A stretch of DNA of 64,000 bases from Siphonodentalium dalli (taxonomy: Eukaryota; Mollusca; Scaphopoda; Gadilida; Siphonodentaliidae), in contig CP136063.1 in NCBI GenBank assembly GCA_032622095.1, positions 117,448,723 to 117,512,722 of the forward strand, written 5' to 3'. The notes under the pieces were generated by a model. It ran no database searches and had not been told where the DNA came from. It was given only the letters and a program-made list of their open reading frames with translations. The first letter of the stretch is position 1; every line of letters begins with the position of its first letter. A program made the position numbers and the translations under genes. Of this stretch, positions 1 through 11,289 are shown one piece after another.

Positions 1-321
1 GAATGTGAAAAGTATGATTTTCTGGGATATTTTGGGGAAGAAATCGTCTCGCGGCGATGATTAAATGACATTTTTTCCGCGATCGAACAATGGCAACTGA
101 CTTAAATTGATCGTCGGTGTTCGAACATTAGCGAAGAAATATTCACTCACCTTCAGATGGTCAGATATGGTATCCAAGCGTTTATTTCCCCCAAAAACCG
201 TCAAAAAATGTCAACAAATATTTGTCGACAGATATTTCTCCACCTCGAAATCTACGACTTCCGGTTTTGGTTCGTGTCCGTTGATCCACTGTGAGTCTTG
301 ACACCTGTTATTCGATCAATC

Positions 322-1210
322 TCACATTTCATCGAAACGTTGAGCTGCGCCGTCATCTGGTATGATCGGCGGAGAAGAATTTGGTTGCTCGCAGTCAGCA
401 GTCATGTTGTCAGAAATATTGTCATTAACTTCTTGATCACTTTCCATGGGTCGATACTGTCGTAATGGATCGTTGTACAGTTTCAAACAGTTGGCGTGAA
501 CTTTTGATGTTCAAGGTTCAAGTAGTTGTAACCCATTGTAAACTGTATGTGTCGTTTGGCCCCATTTCCGATATATGAAATGCGCCTGTTCATTTCTTGT
601 ATAATTTTCTGGGGAGTCATTTCGGTTCTCCGATATTGTGTCAGTTATTTTAAGATCAGATATTATAACCGAAAGATGTTCTTTGTCAGCATGGCATATT
701 TGGGAGTTATATCTGTTTCAATGGGTAATGTCATTTCGTCTCCAAGAATCATACGATATGGCGAAAATCCTGTTGTGGAAGATTGTGATTTACGTAGTCC
801 CATCATTACACTCGGTAGTAGTTCCGGCCAGTTCGTTTGTTTCTGATTGATGTATGTCCTCACATATTGTGCAGTTGGAGAAGTGACCCTCTCACAAACA
901 TAATTAGACATCGAGTGGTATGCAGTGGTCTTGTGTTTGGTTATCTGAAAAGTTCACATTAGGCGGACACAAGTTTTGAGCAGAAATTACTTCTTCTGTC
1001 GCTGACGAGATATCTCATGGCACCATAGCGTGATAATTTCTATGTATAGCACTCGTGCTATTGTTGCAGGGTCCTGGCTTTTCGGTGGGCCAATTCAGGC
1101 CAGCGGATTCTGGAATCTCAAAACAGTAGCACATACATGTATCCTTCAGGGATAGTGGGAGGAACTAATATGTCCATGTGCAATCGTTCGGATCTCTTTG
1201 ATACCGGAAT
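322..1210 (-). pseudogene. Gypsy integrase core and C-terminus, broken
   Basis: In pieces, the minus strand reads as a DDE integrase core. The first Asp is in HMDIL (about 1185), the second in YLVSDRRSNF (about 1000) and the Glu in NYVCERV (about 895). So all three catalytic residues remain readable although frameshifts and stops lie between them. The clearest stretch is 663-911, with NWPELLPSVMMGLRKS followed by TTGFSPYRMILGDEM. The C-terminal tail includes VHANCLKLYNDP, a usual gypsy integrase ending, then an acidic tail to a TGA at 322-324. The enzyme would insert element cDNA; this copy cannot encode it in one frame. Confidence 0.8.
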
Positions 1211-1280
1211 GGGGTGTAACGGATACATTTTTGGCCAGTAGATTTCGTTGTTTTAATGCCAAATAACACTTGTTAAAACC

Positions 1281-1438
1281 TAGGTAAGATCCCCCAGCGA
1301 TGATATCGTATAATGTGTGCAGCACATCTGGTCGCCTAGGTAAGATCCCCCAGCGATGATATCGTATAATGCGTGCAGCACATCTAGGTAAGATCCCCCA
1401 GCGATGATATCGTATAATGTGTGCAGCACATCTGGTCA
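1281..1438 (-). repeat. Triplicated integrase zinc-finger segment
   Basis: Three head-to-tail copies start at 1281, 1337 and 1385, of 56, 48 and 54 bp, each beginning TAGGTAAGATCCCCCAGCGA on the + strand. On the minus strand one unit reads LHTLYDIIAGGSYLG, the first half of the H2C2 zinc-binding domain of gypsy integrases. It is followed once by FNKCYLALKQRNLLAK, the rest of that region. The single downstream part shows that the array is an internal tandem amplification, not three elements. Unit lengths are not multiples of three, so the copies fall in different frames, although an ORF spans them (1146-1439). Confidence 0.85.
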
Positions 1439-1800
1439 CAGAGATTTTGGTAGCACTAATTATTTGATGGTCCGGTCAGATAATGATATCTTCTTTTTGC
1501 GCCTACAGTAAAAATTATACATTATTCCGTCCAGAATTGCACATTGTTGAGAATCGGCTACTATGGAGTTATCTTATATCCTGTTATCCGACAGTTTGCG
1601 ATGAAGAATATAATCTGATAGAAGCTCTAAATCTTCGGACTGCTGTTGGAGATTAGCTATCTCAGCATGGGTGTTATTGGGTAATACAGGTATGATTGGT
1701 ATGTCCGTGTTATCTAATACCGTTCCCATAGACAACATCTGTTGAAATTGCTTTCAGAAAATTCGCTGAGTTAGCATGATCTGCGATCAGTCAAATTCTA

Positions 1801-2300
1801 TTACAGTCCACGGGGTTTCGTTTTGGCGAATTGATCTATTTTGTGAAGTGCTATGTACTTTCGGTTGAGGAGATAACAGTGAATCTTCAGGTTTTTTTGT
1901 GGATTATCTTTGTATAATGCCGAATAGTGGATGCGGGATAAGGAGTTAGCATTTTGGTTTAATTTGCCAGCTGTGTATTCAATATCAAAGTTGTATATTT
2001 GTAATGTCAGCTCACATCGAGCCAATCTTCCAGTGAGATCGTTAGCAGTTTTGAGATATTTCACACCGGTTTTGTTCGTATAGACTATGACATAATTGTT
2101 AGCTAGGTATGGGTGGTAATAGTTTATGGCGTAGACAAGACTCAATGCTTCTCGGTCCGAGATTCCAAAATTAATTACATTTGGTCGGAGCGCCCGTCCA
2201 CCATAACACATTACTCGAAAGTGTCCTTGTGAACCCTACTGGCAGAGAATATTGCCAATGACATGCGATCGCATCAACTGTCAACTTGAATTGTTTAGTT
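1801..2300 (-). pseudogene. Gypsy RNase H domain, catalytic positions changed
   Basis: The main frame (1801-2211) has DREALSLVYAINYYHPYL, then YTNKTGVKYL and finally NQNANSLSRI, the order expected for a Ty3/gypsy RNase H domain. The first Asp (LTVDA, in the overlapping frame near 2280) and the Glu of REAL are kept. In the family, Asp is expected in YTDH and in NxADxLSR; here both positions are Asn. A frameshift near 2215-2290 separates this from the RT frame. RNase H would remove genomic RNA during reverse transcription; this copy should be inactive. Confidence 0.8.
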
Positions 2301-3234
2301 GTATCTGGCAACGCCAATACTGGAGTGGTTGTGAGGTGATGTTTGATTGCACTAAAAGCATCTTCGGCCTTTTCATTCCAAATGAAAGTGGTATTATTTT
2401 TTAGAAGACTGTTTAGTGGATCTGCATTTTGTGAATAACATTCAATGAACCGTCGATACAATAGGGCTTATCCGAGAAACGATTTGATTTCTTTGGCATT
2501 ATTTGGACGTGGGAAATTTTGCACAATCGTTACGTTCCGATCATTTGGAGAAATCCCTTGTTTTGAGAGGGAATGTCCTAGATAGTCAACAGTTTTCTTT
2601 TGGAACAGGGAAATGGCATTTAGATGGTCGAAAACCTCTTGTAGAGCTCCCAAAATAAGAAGTAAATGAGCTGTTGAAAAGAATGATATCTCGAAATGAA
2701 CAATAAATGTTTTCAAATTGAGTCCACGGAGAATGTGAGTTATTATCATCTGTAATTGGATGCTTCCATTCCGGAGACCATAGCTAATCCTTTTGAATTG
2801 CCTGCTACCGTGGTTCGTGATGAAAGCTGTCTTTTCTTTGATCCGTCATCTAAAATGCATTGCATGACACCTTGTCCAGCGTTCTAAATGTGGTTGGTTG
2901 AGATTCACCTATCACGTTAAAAACTATGATTTGGAATTGGAAAATTCAGTGGTTTGGTCACCGCATTGACCCGGCGATAGTCGATCACTGATCTATATTC
3001 GTCAGAATTGGGCTTCTTGACAAGCAGAAATGGACTTGTCCACGGACTGGTTGAGGGTTCAATTAAGTCAGCATTTCGGAAATCTGCCAATTGTCTTTCA
3101 GTTTCCTCTATAGCTTTGGGGGTAGTGCGATCAAAGCATTGCGTCTCCCGTGTCAATTTTAAATGGAGATATGTCGCATTTCCCGAGTTCAATTTCAAGT
3201 CTTTTGCGAAGTCATGCCGATTTATGACTAGCAT
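2171..3234 (-). pseudogene. Gypsy reverse transcriptase, active site lost
   Basis: The N-terminal part (2917-3234) contains TERQLADFRNADLIEPSTSP, then SPFLLVKKPN and YRSVIDYRRVNAVT, a typical gypsy RT fingers and palm A region. After a broken stretch (2750-2916) the palm continues at 2468-2749. There the usual YxDD site reads HFE, one residue short (context FIVHFEISFF), so both catalytic aspartates are missing. DYLGHSLSKQGISPN and FPRPNNAKEIKSFLG follow, and then 2171-2461 carries the RT-RNase H connection (YRRFIECYSQ and WNEKAEDAFSAIKHHL). The role was synthesis of element cDNA; here it is a relic. Confidence 0.85.
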
Positions 3235-3397
3235 GGCCGCAAGTTGAGATTTTTTATCTGGTGTTAACGTTGTGTTGTTATCAAGATCAATGCTAAGTCG
3301 TCAATTATTTCCTGGTCAGTCAAATTAGTAGGTATTGCAGTCGTTCTAAGTGTAGAGTTAATTGTATTGACATATGCCAGTTTTCCTTGTAATTCTT

Positions 3398-4027
3398 TTA
3401 AAGAATTTGTACAGGGTTTGTTGTTGGATTTAAAACTCGACAGACACTTGTACCTCTAACAGAATGAATTAAAACCCTTGCACAAACAATATATTGCATG
3501 GAAACTGAATTGTTAAGTGGCTCAATCATACCGGTTGATCCGTCCTTATATATATTTAGATGAACCGTCTCAGCGTACGGTGGTATCACATATGCATAAT
3601 TGCATCGGGCGAACCGGAAGCATTCCTGAGCCATTAACTTTACCGAAGCTTCGCCAATATAGAATTTACGTTTGACGATATCCACTGAGCAATTATGGTA
3701 TATCGGAAGAAGTTTAAACCCAATATTACAGGATAGTGTATTGTGGTAGACACATGGAATTTACAGCTGTAAATTTTATTAGCTATTTTGACGGGCAGAT
3801 TTATTTGCCCAAGAATGTTATGTGTTTCACCACCGATACCTAATATTGATTTTTAGAGATGAGGGCAATAGTGTGCAGTTTGATAGCTTATTTAGATGAG
3901 ACTTTGATAAGCAATATACATTAGCACCAGTGTTGACCAAGAAGTTAGAATATACATTATTTATGGATGTTTTAATAAAATTATGATCCATTGAAATGAT
4001 TGTGTTTAGATGTGTGTTGCCAGTCAT
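3398..4027 (-). pseudogene. Gypsy protease and protease-RT linker, active-site Asp changed
   Basis: The segment 3827-4027 reads NNVYSNFLVNTGANVYCLSK, the retropepsin active-site loop. The family motif is D-[TS]-G-A; the Asp is Asn here, which should abolish cleavage of Gag-Pol. The segment 3398-3685 (RKFYIGEASVKL, then STGMIEPLNNS and GTSVCRVLNPTTNPVQI) is the usual protease-to-RT linker. A frameshift separates the two. Bases 3235-3397 continue the linker in broken form. Confidence 0.75.
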
Positions 4028-4044
4028 GATTTATGTTGTTGTAG

Positions 4045-5290
4045 TTTGCTATATTGACGTGCTCTGCAATCTTAAAAAATGTGGCCCTTTTTAAAACAAA
4101 AACCCACAAGTAGAGTTTAATACCCGACAATTTATGCGTTCATGTTTACCGCCACAGCCTGCGCATGCACATTGTAATTAGTCTGATAGTTTGTGCAATG
4201 TTGTTTATTATTATATTGTGATGATTTTTGAAGTTCCCTGTTAGATTTTCTATAAGTCTGTGGTCTCGAACGTGGTATAAAGGTGTGGGAGGATTCTAAA
4301 TGTCCTGTTTCGAAATTTCGAGGAGCGTGTGATAAAATTGCAATTACATTTGCATTGACATTGTCCATGGACTGCTTTATTGCCTGAATTCCGCTTTAAG
4401 TGCAGCGACGGCCGATGAAACGTGATCAATTTTAAATGAGCTAGCGTTTAAATCGGCAGTCGCGATTTCAATTCTAATAGCAGCACGATATAACACCGGA
4501 AGAGTAGTGGGTTTTGTTGAATTACTCCAGTTCTAATCGCAGGGCAAAGTCCCTACATAACAGCACCGCACACCTGCTCGTCGGAGAGTTTTAAAGATAT
4601 CACCGTCGAGCGCATGTTCGTGATATATTCTTGGACAGATTGTCCAGGTAGCTGACTTTCATTAAACAGGTCAGCCACACCTGACCATTCTAAATGTTTT
4701 GATGATAAACATAAATGTTCTTCAGACGCTTTAAAGAGATCCCTCATGAGTTTTAACATCAGTATCTGCAATAATCATACCAATCATGGGCTCATTTGTT
4801 TAGTCCAATTTATTCAAATTTGGCATCTCTAATTTGACCTTGACCTTTGACCTTGACAGAGGTAACTAGAATATTGCCAACAATGATTTTATTTATCTGG
4901 GTATCCCATAGCACATTATTAACATTGTTGGCATATGGTACTAAAAATGTTTAGCAAAAATTGTTCTAGCCACTTTTTCTCTGACCTGCCTCCTGACTAA
5001 TGATGGCATAAGTAAAGGAAACATTAAGAGCTGCTGCTCCTTGGTCAATCCTTCAAATGTGGCATTGTTCTGAAACGTTTTCAACGAAAGGGTTGCGTCA
5101 TCGAAACCGCTAAATTTCCATTAGAGACATACATTTATTTGATGTAAATGACGACGATGCAGATAACATAGTCGTGATTAATTCCACAGGTGGGGTGCGG
5201 TGATTGTCGTGTTCGCAGTAGTGCTTGAAGTGGTTGTGGTTGCCGCTGTTGTGAGCGCTGTTGTTGTACTAGTCGGATTCCTTATGTCAT
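4045..5290 (-). pseudogene. Gypsy gag region with zinc-knuckle remnant, broken
   Basis: Minus-strand pieces resemble gag. A Thr/Ser-rich start lies at about 5290-5210. A capsid-like stretch near 5110-4980 reads LKTFQNNATFEGLTKEQQLL. The stretch 4771-4553 includes ESQLPGQSVQEYITNMRS, a retrotransposon gag motif. The stretch 4368-4132 is a low-complexity linker. At about 4115-4050 a CX2CX4HX4C zinc knuckle can be recognised (CGF, then CFKKGHI, then DCRARQ), but it is split by frameshifts. The protein would package element RNA. Assignment as gag follows from position upstream of the protease as well as from the motifs. Confidence 0.7.
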
Positions 5291-6790
5291 TTTGAAATAT
5301 TGCTTTGTTATTAGCTATCTGTAAACGGATTCTGTATTATGTATGTAGTAGGTGTGGTTTCAGTATTGATTTGTTTCCATTCTTGAATGTTTGCGGGTCG
5401 GCTTAAATCGGGGTCAACATAATTTAGAGATCGTTTCGTATTTACAGAAAACGATCAATGGTGCCAGCTGGGCGTATGCAGTTCGGTACGATTTTTAATT
5501 TTAAAAAAACTACTAGCTATGACCCTGACATGTATTTTTGAAATTTGGTGTGATCAGTTCATTCTTGCTGGCTAACGTTGTGCTCATATCGACAGTCTAG
5601 TATTTTGGATAAATGGCGCCATTTTTGGTATGATGATACGCGCGTACTGATATTTAAAAAAAATACTAAGTATGAACATAGATGTCAATAGATGATTCTC
5701 GCTGGCCACAGTTGCGATAAAAAAATTAACACTGAGCGCTATGGAGAATTGAAATTACAGTCATAAATACAATTCATCTGATAAAATTTCACATTAAGAT
5801 AAGCAATTATGCAATTTGTGGCAAGATCGCTCCCTGTTTTTCAATTTCCAGAAACAAAGCATGTCACTTGTCGAACTTGACATGCGTAATATCATGTTTT
5901 GTATTACCAGGTGAATGGTAAAAATAGAGTACACAAACAAAAGCCTCATACAAACTTGTTTCCACTAAAATGACAAGCTATAACAGTGGCATGGAAACCG
6001 TTCTCATATCGCTTTTAATATTTCGAAAACACCCCCACCCATATTTTTCGACATAAGGAATCCAACTGTATGGGTGATGTCCGTGATCACAATGGTAGGT
6101 CAGATGGTAATTCGTGTCTGGACCCCTCGTGTTATGATCTTGTCTTGAGACATTGGATTCTCCACCAATTGTGAGAGCGGATTTAATTATTGGGGATTAT
6201 TCGTCACGCTCCACATTAGCGTCTCCAAGGCTGTGAATGAAAAGACACGTAATTCTAACGAGTAAATAGTATTGTCCAATACCATAAATAACAAGTTATT
6301 GTGATACATCACATATTGTAAAAATACATTGAATTAGTGCAGGTTTAAATTATATAGTAATTTATGTTTGACTTGATATTTAGTGGATATAAAATGTATT
6401 TAATAATAATTATGACACTGCACATGAGTTGAATGTAGAAAAGAATTTTAAAATTAATTGAATGTCATTTAGTAAAAATAAGAATTAAAAAATATGAAGT
6501 AAGAGAAACATCATGTAGTAAAATTGTACATACCTGTCAATGAAAAAAACACGTTGTAATGCTAACGATTAATAGTATTGAGAACTCGTTCGCCCATCAA
6601 CATATCTTTATATACAGGTAGCCACTGATCCATTGAACGGCCAGGTAAAAACCTTAGTTTGCAGATACTATAATATCTCCGATTATCTTTTGACACGAGG
6701 AATTAGGTAAAGGTAGAAATTCCTAGTGCTATGGGATTAAGATTTATAATGATATAGCATGTGGCAGTTGTTAGTGCTCTGATGTAGGTA
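5291..6790. other. Gene-free stretch before the receptor gene
   Basis: AT-rich sequence without a convincing ORF. Two loosely similar blocks occur at 5487-5570 and 5650-5720, and two further similar 45-bp blocks (AATGAAAA...CACGT...CTAACGA...TAATAGTATTG) at 6236-6285 and 6539-6585. The latter could be remains of the gypsy LTR region or an independent duplication. No promoter element can be assigned with confidence; TATAATA near 6789 is the nearest TATA-like string to the signal-peptide exon. Confidence 0.4.
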
Positions 6791-6853
6791 TAATATTAGT
6801 TAGGTATCAACTGACTACACGCGTTGATCACGTGCACTTTGGATATAAATATC

Positions 6854-6914
6854 ATGGATCCCACATATGTGATGTTTGTGTTTTTGTCAGTGTTATCTGG
6901 CAATACGCTCACTG
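6854..6914 (+). CDS. Ig-domain receptor, exon 1: signal peptide
   Basis: The ATG at 6854 opens MDPTYVMFVFLSVLSGNTLT, a compact signal peptide: a short N-region, an apolar core (VMFVFLSVL) and small residues before the likely cleavage site. It runs directly into a strong splice donor, TG|GTGAGT, at 6914/6915. The exon is 61 bp, so the intron is phase 1, the usual phase for joining a signal peptide to an Ig domain. Joining to 36514 gives Ala at the junction, followed by GAWKTS. The link to an Ig exon 29.6 kb away is inference from phase and domain logic. No other signal-peptide exon with a donor was seen closer to it. Confidence 0.6.
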
Positions 6915-8280
6915 GTGAGTTTGGATTTTAAAAGCTTTAAATGTAATTGATACCACATTTGAGATAATATGATAATATAATATACCGTAGGACACCATAT
7001 ATTTGAGTGTTACCGATACGAAATGTATAGACTATACAAGATGGCGTTTTGTACAACTGTACAACAACTCGATGTTGGTGGGAGCTTAAAATTAGTTAAC
7101 TCTTCTTGTTCACAAATCATTACTAAGTTACTACTACGGACATCGCGCGATTAATATTTGTTTGTGTACATGTCTGACGCTGATGTTTAGTAAATTAAAG
7201 AGGGGTTTAACAGACACGATGCTCAAACAAAATAATTTCCGACCCAGGGTACCCACCACCCCCCTACTTGCAAAAATATATACTTTTTCCTCGGCAAATT
7301 TTGGACCCACCTCTTATCCCATATTTGACACTTTTAAATACTTTTTTATACTAATCTTGTTATTGGGAATACAATACCCAATGGTATTCCTTGTTCACTA
7401 TTGTGTCAAATCCTGTTCCAAAAATGTATCTAAATATATGTGCCACCCTACAAAACCATTTAGTCTTTACCATTCTTATTGACTATTGATAACTAAATGG
7501 CGTGAAACAGTTCTATCCCAATCTGCTTCAATTATATTAATATAGGTAAGGTACTTTATTTTCTGAAACAAACTATGCATAAACCTTCCTAAACACAAAC
7601 TCTAACCACATGCAACATAATTTTGAGCGTGTAATTGTTGTAAAATACAGTGTTAAACCCAGGTGACTTCTCATTTCATGTGCATTGTGTAGCAATGTGG
7701 TGACTGATCGGGTGTCCATAGCCAGTCATTATGCTATAAACCATGGTCCCTGATCCCTGGACTCAAAAACCTATGTATACATGCATGAGTGGGGACATAT
7801 GCTCTATCAATCATTAATTGGGTATATAGTTCTGGGTATGAACATATCATTATGCTTCTCATGTTAGAGGTATTATTTAGGTATTATGTATGTATATGTA
7901 TGTTCATGTATATACATGATTTTGCATATGATCATGGATGCGTTAAACCCGCAGGTTTTTTGCTACTTGTGTGACTGATGATAAACAGCAAACATTAAGC
8001 TAATTTAATCACATTCTAACAATTCAATATCTAATACAATATAATAATGTAAAGTTAGTTCCAAACAGCCTCTTAATTTTGAATATTTCTTTCTGTTTTG
8101 TAATTTTGCCACATTCGTATAATATATGTGTGAAATATGTATGGAAATGACTCCACATTTAACATGTGAACGCTTAATTCAACACAAGCTACCCACCCTA
8201 ATATAAAAAGAAAAACAAACATAGCTACCACCCCTTTCATGAATATGCTCTTCCTGGATATCATCAAATCCAATTAAAAT
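6915..8280. other. Intron sequence, no element recognised
   Basis: Start of the proposed first intron. The short ORFs here (for example 7162-7482 and 7789-7974) show no domain, conserved motif or splice context. Nothing else could be assigned. Confidence 0.4.
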
Positions 8281-8281
8281 C

Positions 8282-9350
8282 ACGACAAGATGACGATGAT
8301 GGGCGTGGCATTTTCATAAATGAAAATCATTCTTATAAAATTCGTGAGGACCTAACGATATTTATGCCACATGTTATTGAGACTATATTCATAGAAAATG
8401 AAGTATGGTCGAAGAACTAAATGACTCTGGGACAAAGGCATATCCCATAGAAGACTTCAACATCGACTTGCTTAACTTTCAGTCTCATACGAAACTAGCA
8501 ACTTCATTGAAACTATGTTTGAAAATGGATTATTACCTGTAATTACCAAACCTACACGAATAACCGAACACTTTGCAACACTCATTGATCATATTTACAC
8601 AAAAAACATTTTGTTTCCCGTGCTGATACTGGATAATCGTATCAGATGCAACATACCATTGTGCTACATTGTATGCCGAATATCACGATAATAAGTATAT
8701 AAAAGCGAGTAGAGCAGTTCTACCGAGAAACGTATAATGAGGAAAGAGAACACAGACAAATATATATCAATACTCCAACAGGATTTGTCACGCGTCTTTA
8801 ATATTACTTCACCGAACATGCTTATGAACATTTTCTTCCAATATATCTATGGGCGTTTAATGAATCAGTTTGCAATGCAAAATAATAATGCATATATTTT
8901 GTCATGCTCCAACAAGATACATACGAAGTATTTAAATAGATCACACCGAAACGTCCCGAGCGCTAACGCATATATTCAAACTATCATTTAAACAAGGTAT
9001 TTTCTCCGATAGGATGACAGTATCAGAAGTAATTCCACTTTATAAAACTGAATCTCCCAAAATAATAACGAACTATAGGCCCATAAGCATTCTGCCCATT
9101 TTCTCGAAGTTGTTAGAGAAACTCATGCATTGCATAAAGGCTTTTTTCGTTTCTCTATAAAGATGAAAACTTACATAAGCATCAATATGGCTTCCGTACG
9201 AATCACTCTACCATACCAAAGAATATCCCAGAACATTCCCCGTGTCAAATTACGTCTCTGTGCAAAAGTTCTCACATATGTTTTGAGCTGATAATAAAAG
9301 CTCTTCATTGATCATCTACATTAAAATAATTTATCAGAACCCCTTTAAGT
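8282..9350 (+). pseudogene. Decayed non-LTR retrotransposon (LINE), endonuclease and RT start
   Basis: In several frames the + strand follows a CR1/Jockey-type ORF2. Near 8300-8410 it resembles the endonuclease N-terminus (GIFIN-like stretch, then YKIREDLTIFMPHVIE). At about 8455-8480 it has DFNIDLL. At 8505-8620 it has FENGLLPVITKPTRIT followed by ATLIDHIYTKNI, a classic APE-endonuclease motif of these elements. The stretch 8737-8991 is the linker. Near 9045-9130 the RT begins (NYRPISILPIFSKLLEKLMH). Frameshifts and stops occur throughout, so this is an old inactive copy. Its 3' part is not recognisable. Confidence 0.75.
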
Positions 9351-9790
9351 AATCTAAGATCAAAGGCACATATACAATTATATTCCCCTAATCAGGTGAC
9401 CCATGTGTGCCAATGTTCCTACATATCGTCTAAGCTGACAAGGAACGAAATTTATTGCTAATTTATGATAATATAATCTGTAAGTACCCCTTTATGATCA
9501 ACGGCACCTATCAAATTGTACCACCTGGGTCAATTCATCACTTTATACCAATTTCCAGCGACCAGGGTCCAACTGTGTTTGGTATATGATCAATTATTTA
9601 ACAAAATGTGTTTAGTAGTGGCCCTTTAATCAGTCCGGGGTAAACAACACCTATCTGGTGACACTCATCTGGACAATTTACTCAGTACATCAATTTTCAA
9701 TGACCAGATTCCAACATATTGGTCATATAATCAATTATGCAGTTAAATTAATCATTAATGCCGTTTTTAGAAACAAACAATAAAACAAAT
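9340..9790. repeat. Dispersed repeat with a partial copy at 13.95-14.15 kb
   Basis: The block contains ATTTCCAGCGACCAGGGTCC, then GTATATGATCAATTATTTAA and TAGTGGCCCTTTAA. The same string order occurs at 13950-14150 (TTCACCGACCAGAGGGC, GTATATAATTAATGATTTAA, TAGTGGCCTTTTAA). Similarity is moderate by eye. No coding potential was seen. Confidence 0.55.
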
Positions 9791-9805
9791 TGAGTTTTAT
9801 TGGTA

Positions 9806-10580
9806 TACTAGCAGGGTTACCCGGTGTTACCCAGGTTATAGTCACGTGGAACCCTATGCTGTAGATATTTGGTGGGGATAGAGGATACTCTTGCTCAAAG
9901 TGTTACACGTATTCTTATAAATTGTATACCCAAATGGCATCACAAAACGTCATTCTTATAATGGGTTATAAGTAGCACATAGCCCACCTTGTCGGGGTGA
10001 TTATCATTTTGTTTGTTTATCACGATTAATTCGTCCCATCAATAAAGATGTATATATTTATTTACAAAGTTCTGCTCGTACATCAGACGTTATCATGTTT
10101 TAAATCGTACACTCGACGTGGTTGAATTGATGATTTTTTTTTTTTATTTTGTATATGAACATCATTAATACATTAGTTCACAAAAATAAAAGACGACAAT
10201 TTGGGTTTTACATAGAGATTCATAAATCAATCTAGTGGGTTTGACTAAGATATTGAGTTCACCTGGTTATCATATCTCCATGAAGATACATCCGTTTTAA
10301 AGAAACGTCCAGGTGCTCCTCTGTTCATGGTGCTATTCTGGCTTATTCTCATTTTTGAAATAAATGTTGCAATATATCAGCTACGTGGGCGAGGCACAGA
10401 GCGCGATTTTACGTTGTGTATGTTAACAATGAGTCTAGCTAATAAATTGAAAGAACTCCTCTGTAACGGGCAGATGTACCCTAGTCAGATGCCAGTGTTG
10501 GGGGATCCTCAAAAGTCCTGTGGTCTGAATGTTTTATTTGATCTCAGAAGAAACTAAATTGGATTGCACACTGTGACCAA
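9806..10580. repeat. 0.8-kb dispersed repeat, copy 1 (empty of LINE)
   Basis: This block runs from GCAGGGTTAC to a segment ending TTGCACACTGTGACC. It matches 15748-17370 through many shared anchors, for example TATCACGATTAATTCGTCCC, CAATCTAGTGGGTTTGAC, CACCTGGTTATCATATCTCC and GTCCAGGTGCTC. Copy 1 lacks the LINE that interrupts copy 2. The equivalent empty position lies at about 10464-10471 (CTCCTCTGTAACGGGCAGATGTACC here). An ORF at 10327-10557 lies wholly within the repeat and is probably fortuitous. Confidence 0.75.
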
Positions 10581-10739
10581 TATATTTGAGCAGGCCTTCT
10601 ATACATTTCCACATCGCTTGACAAATTTTATCTTTTGTTGTGGAAAATATCTTGAATGGGAGAGACTCTCAATTGTGTTATAGTACATGCGCCATTCTAA
10701 CATGCTATAATCTCGTGTATCTGTTAAAGAGAATGATAA

Positions 10740-11105
10740 ATATACTTTTCTTTCTTTCTTCTGTATCCTCTTTCCACCCCTGACCCACAACGGCACCAAA
10801 TATGGCGTCTTTAACCCACATTATTTGATTCATCATATCATTGGAGAAGAACGTTTTTGAATTTGGCGGACATTGGTGCTAAATATATTTGTATCATATT
10901 TGGTACCCCATCCCCATTTATGACTCCAACGGCACCACTTTTGACATATCTAAACCACACCATTGGATTCATGGTAGCATTTAAATGATTATGTATACGT
11001 TTGGTGGCAATCTGCCGCAAAACAAATTCCTATCAGATTTAGTGCCCCCATCTTGCACCCCAAGCGGCAACAAATTGGCTTCTCATAATTACACGATTAG
11101 TTTCA
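10740..11105. repeat. Degenerate tandem repeat (CCCCTGACxC..ACGGCACCA type)
   Basis: At least two to three degenerate units share the string order CATCATATCAT..GAGAAGAA, TTTGGTGG..A, GTGCCCC..CC, GACTC.AACGGCACCA and CCACACCATT.GATT. The same family forms the larger array at 13140-13930. No protein is evident. Confidence 0.6.
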
Positions 11106-11289
11106 TACAGTGTTCACGAATTGTGAAAGAAAAACAAAAGTGGCTACACAGTATGTGCTAGTGGCTAAAGAAAGTGGCTCAAATAATGTGGGTTTGTGGA
11201 TCTTAAATTAACTGCCATCGGACAGATTAAGTTTAGCTATCATGCAACACTATCCCGCCACGAGACAGTCTGAACGAAAGCATTCGCTA

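Larger units (their letters stand above)
322..5290 (-). mobile_element. Decayed Ty3/gypsy LTR retrotransposon (internal region)
   Basis: Read on the minus strand, the order is gag (about 5.29-4.05 kb), protease (4.03-3.83 kb), reverse transcriptase (3.23-2.47 kb), RNase H (2.3-1.8 kb) and integrase (1.44-0.32 kb), the normal Ty3/gypsy order. Every domain is broken by stops or frameshifts, so the copy is a fossil. I could not find a convincing pair of LTRs. The 3' LTR would lie at or before base 1. The right side (about 6.1-6.6 kb) has only weak hints, such as TTGGTGGAGAATC on the minus strand near 6155-6172 as a possible primer-binding site. Family identification is firm from the RT, RNase H and integrase motifs; boundaries are not. 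Confidence 0.85.

Noticed and set aside
6100-6600. 5' LTR of the gypsy element next to TTGGTGGAGAATC
   Set aside because: No matching second LTR is visible at the left end of the window and the ends cannot be fixed, so an LTR was not annotated.
7975-8000. CTGATGA string as a hammerhead ribozyme core
   Set aside because: The required GAAA and cleavage-site elements with supporting stems are absent.
10327-10557. ORF starting MVLFWLILIFEINVAIYQL, looks like a signal peptide or membrane segment
   Set aside because: It lies wholly within the 0.8-kb dispersed repeat; the other copy does not keep the frame, and there is no donor site.
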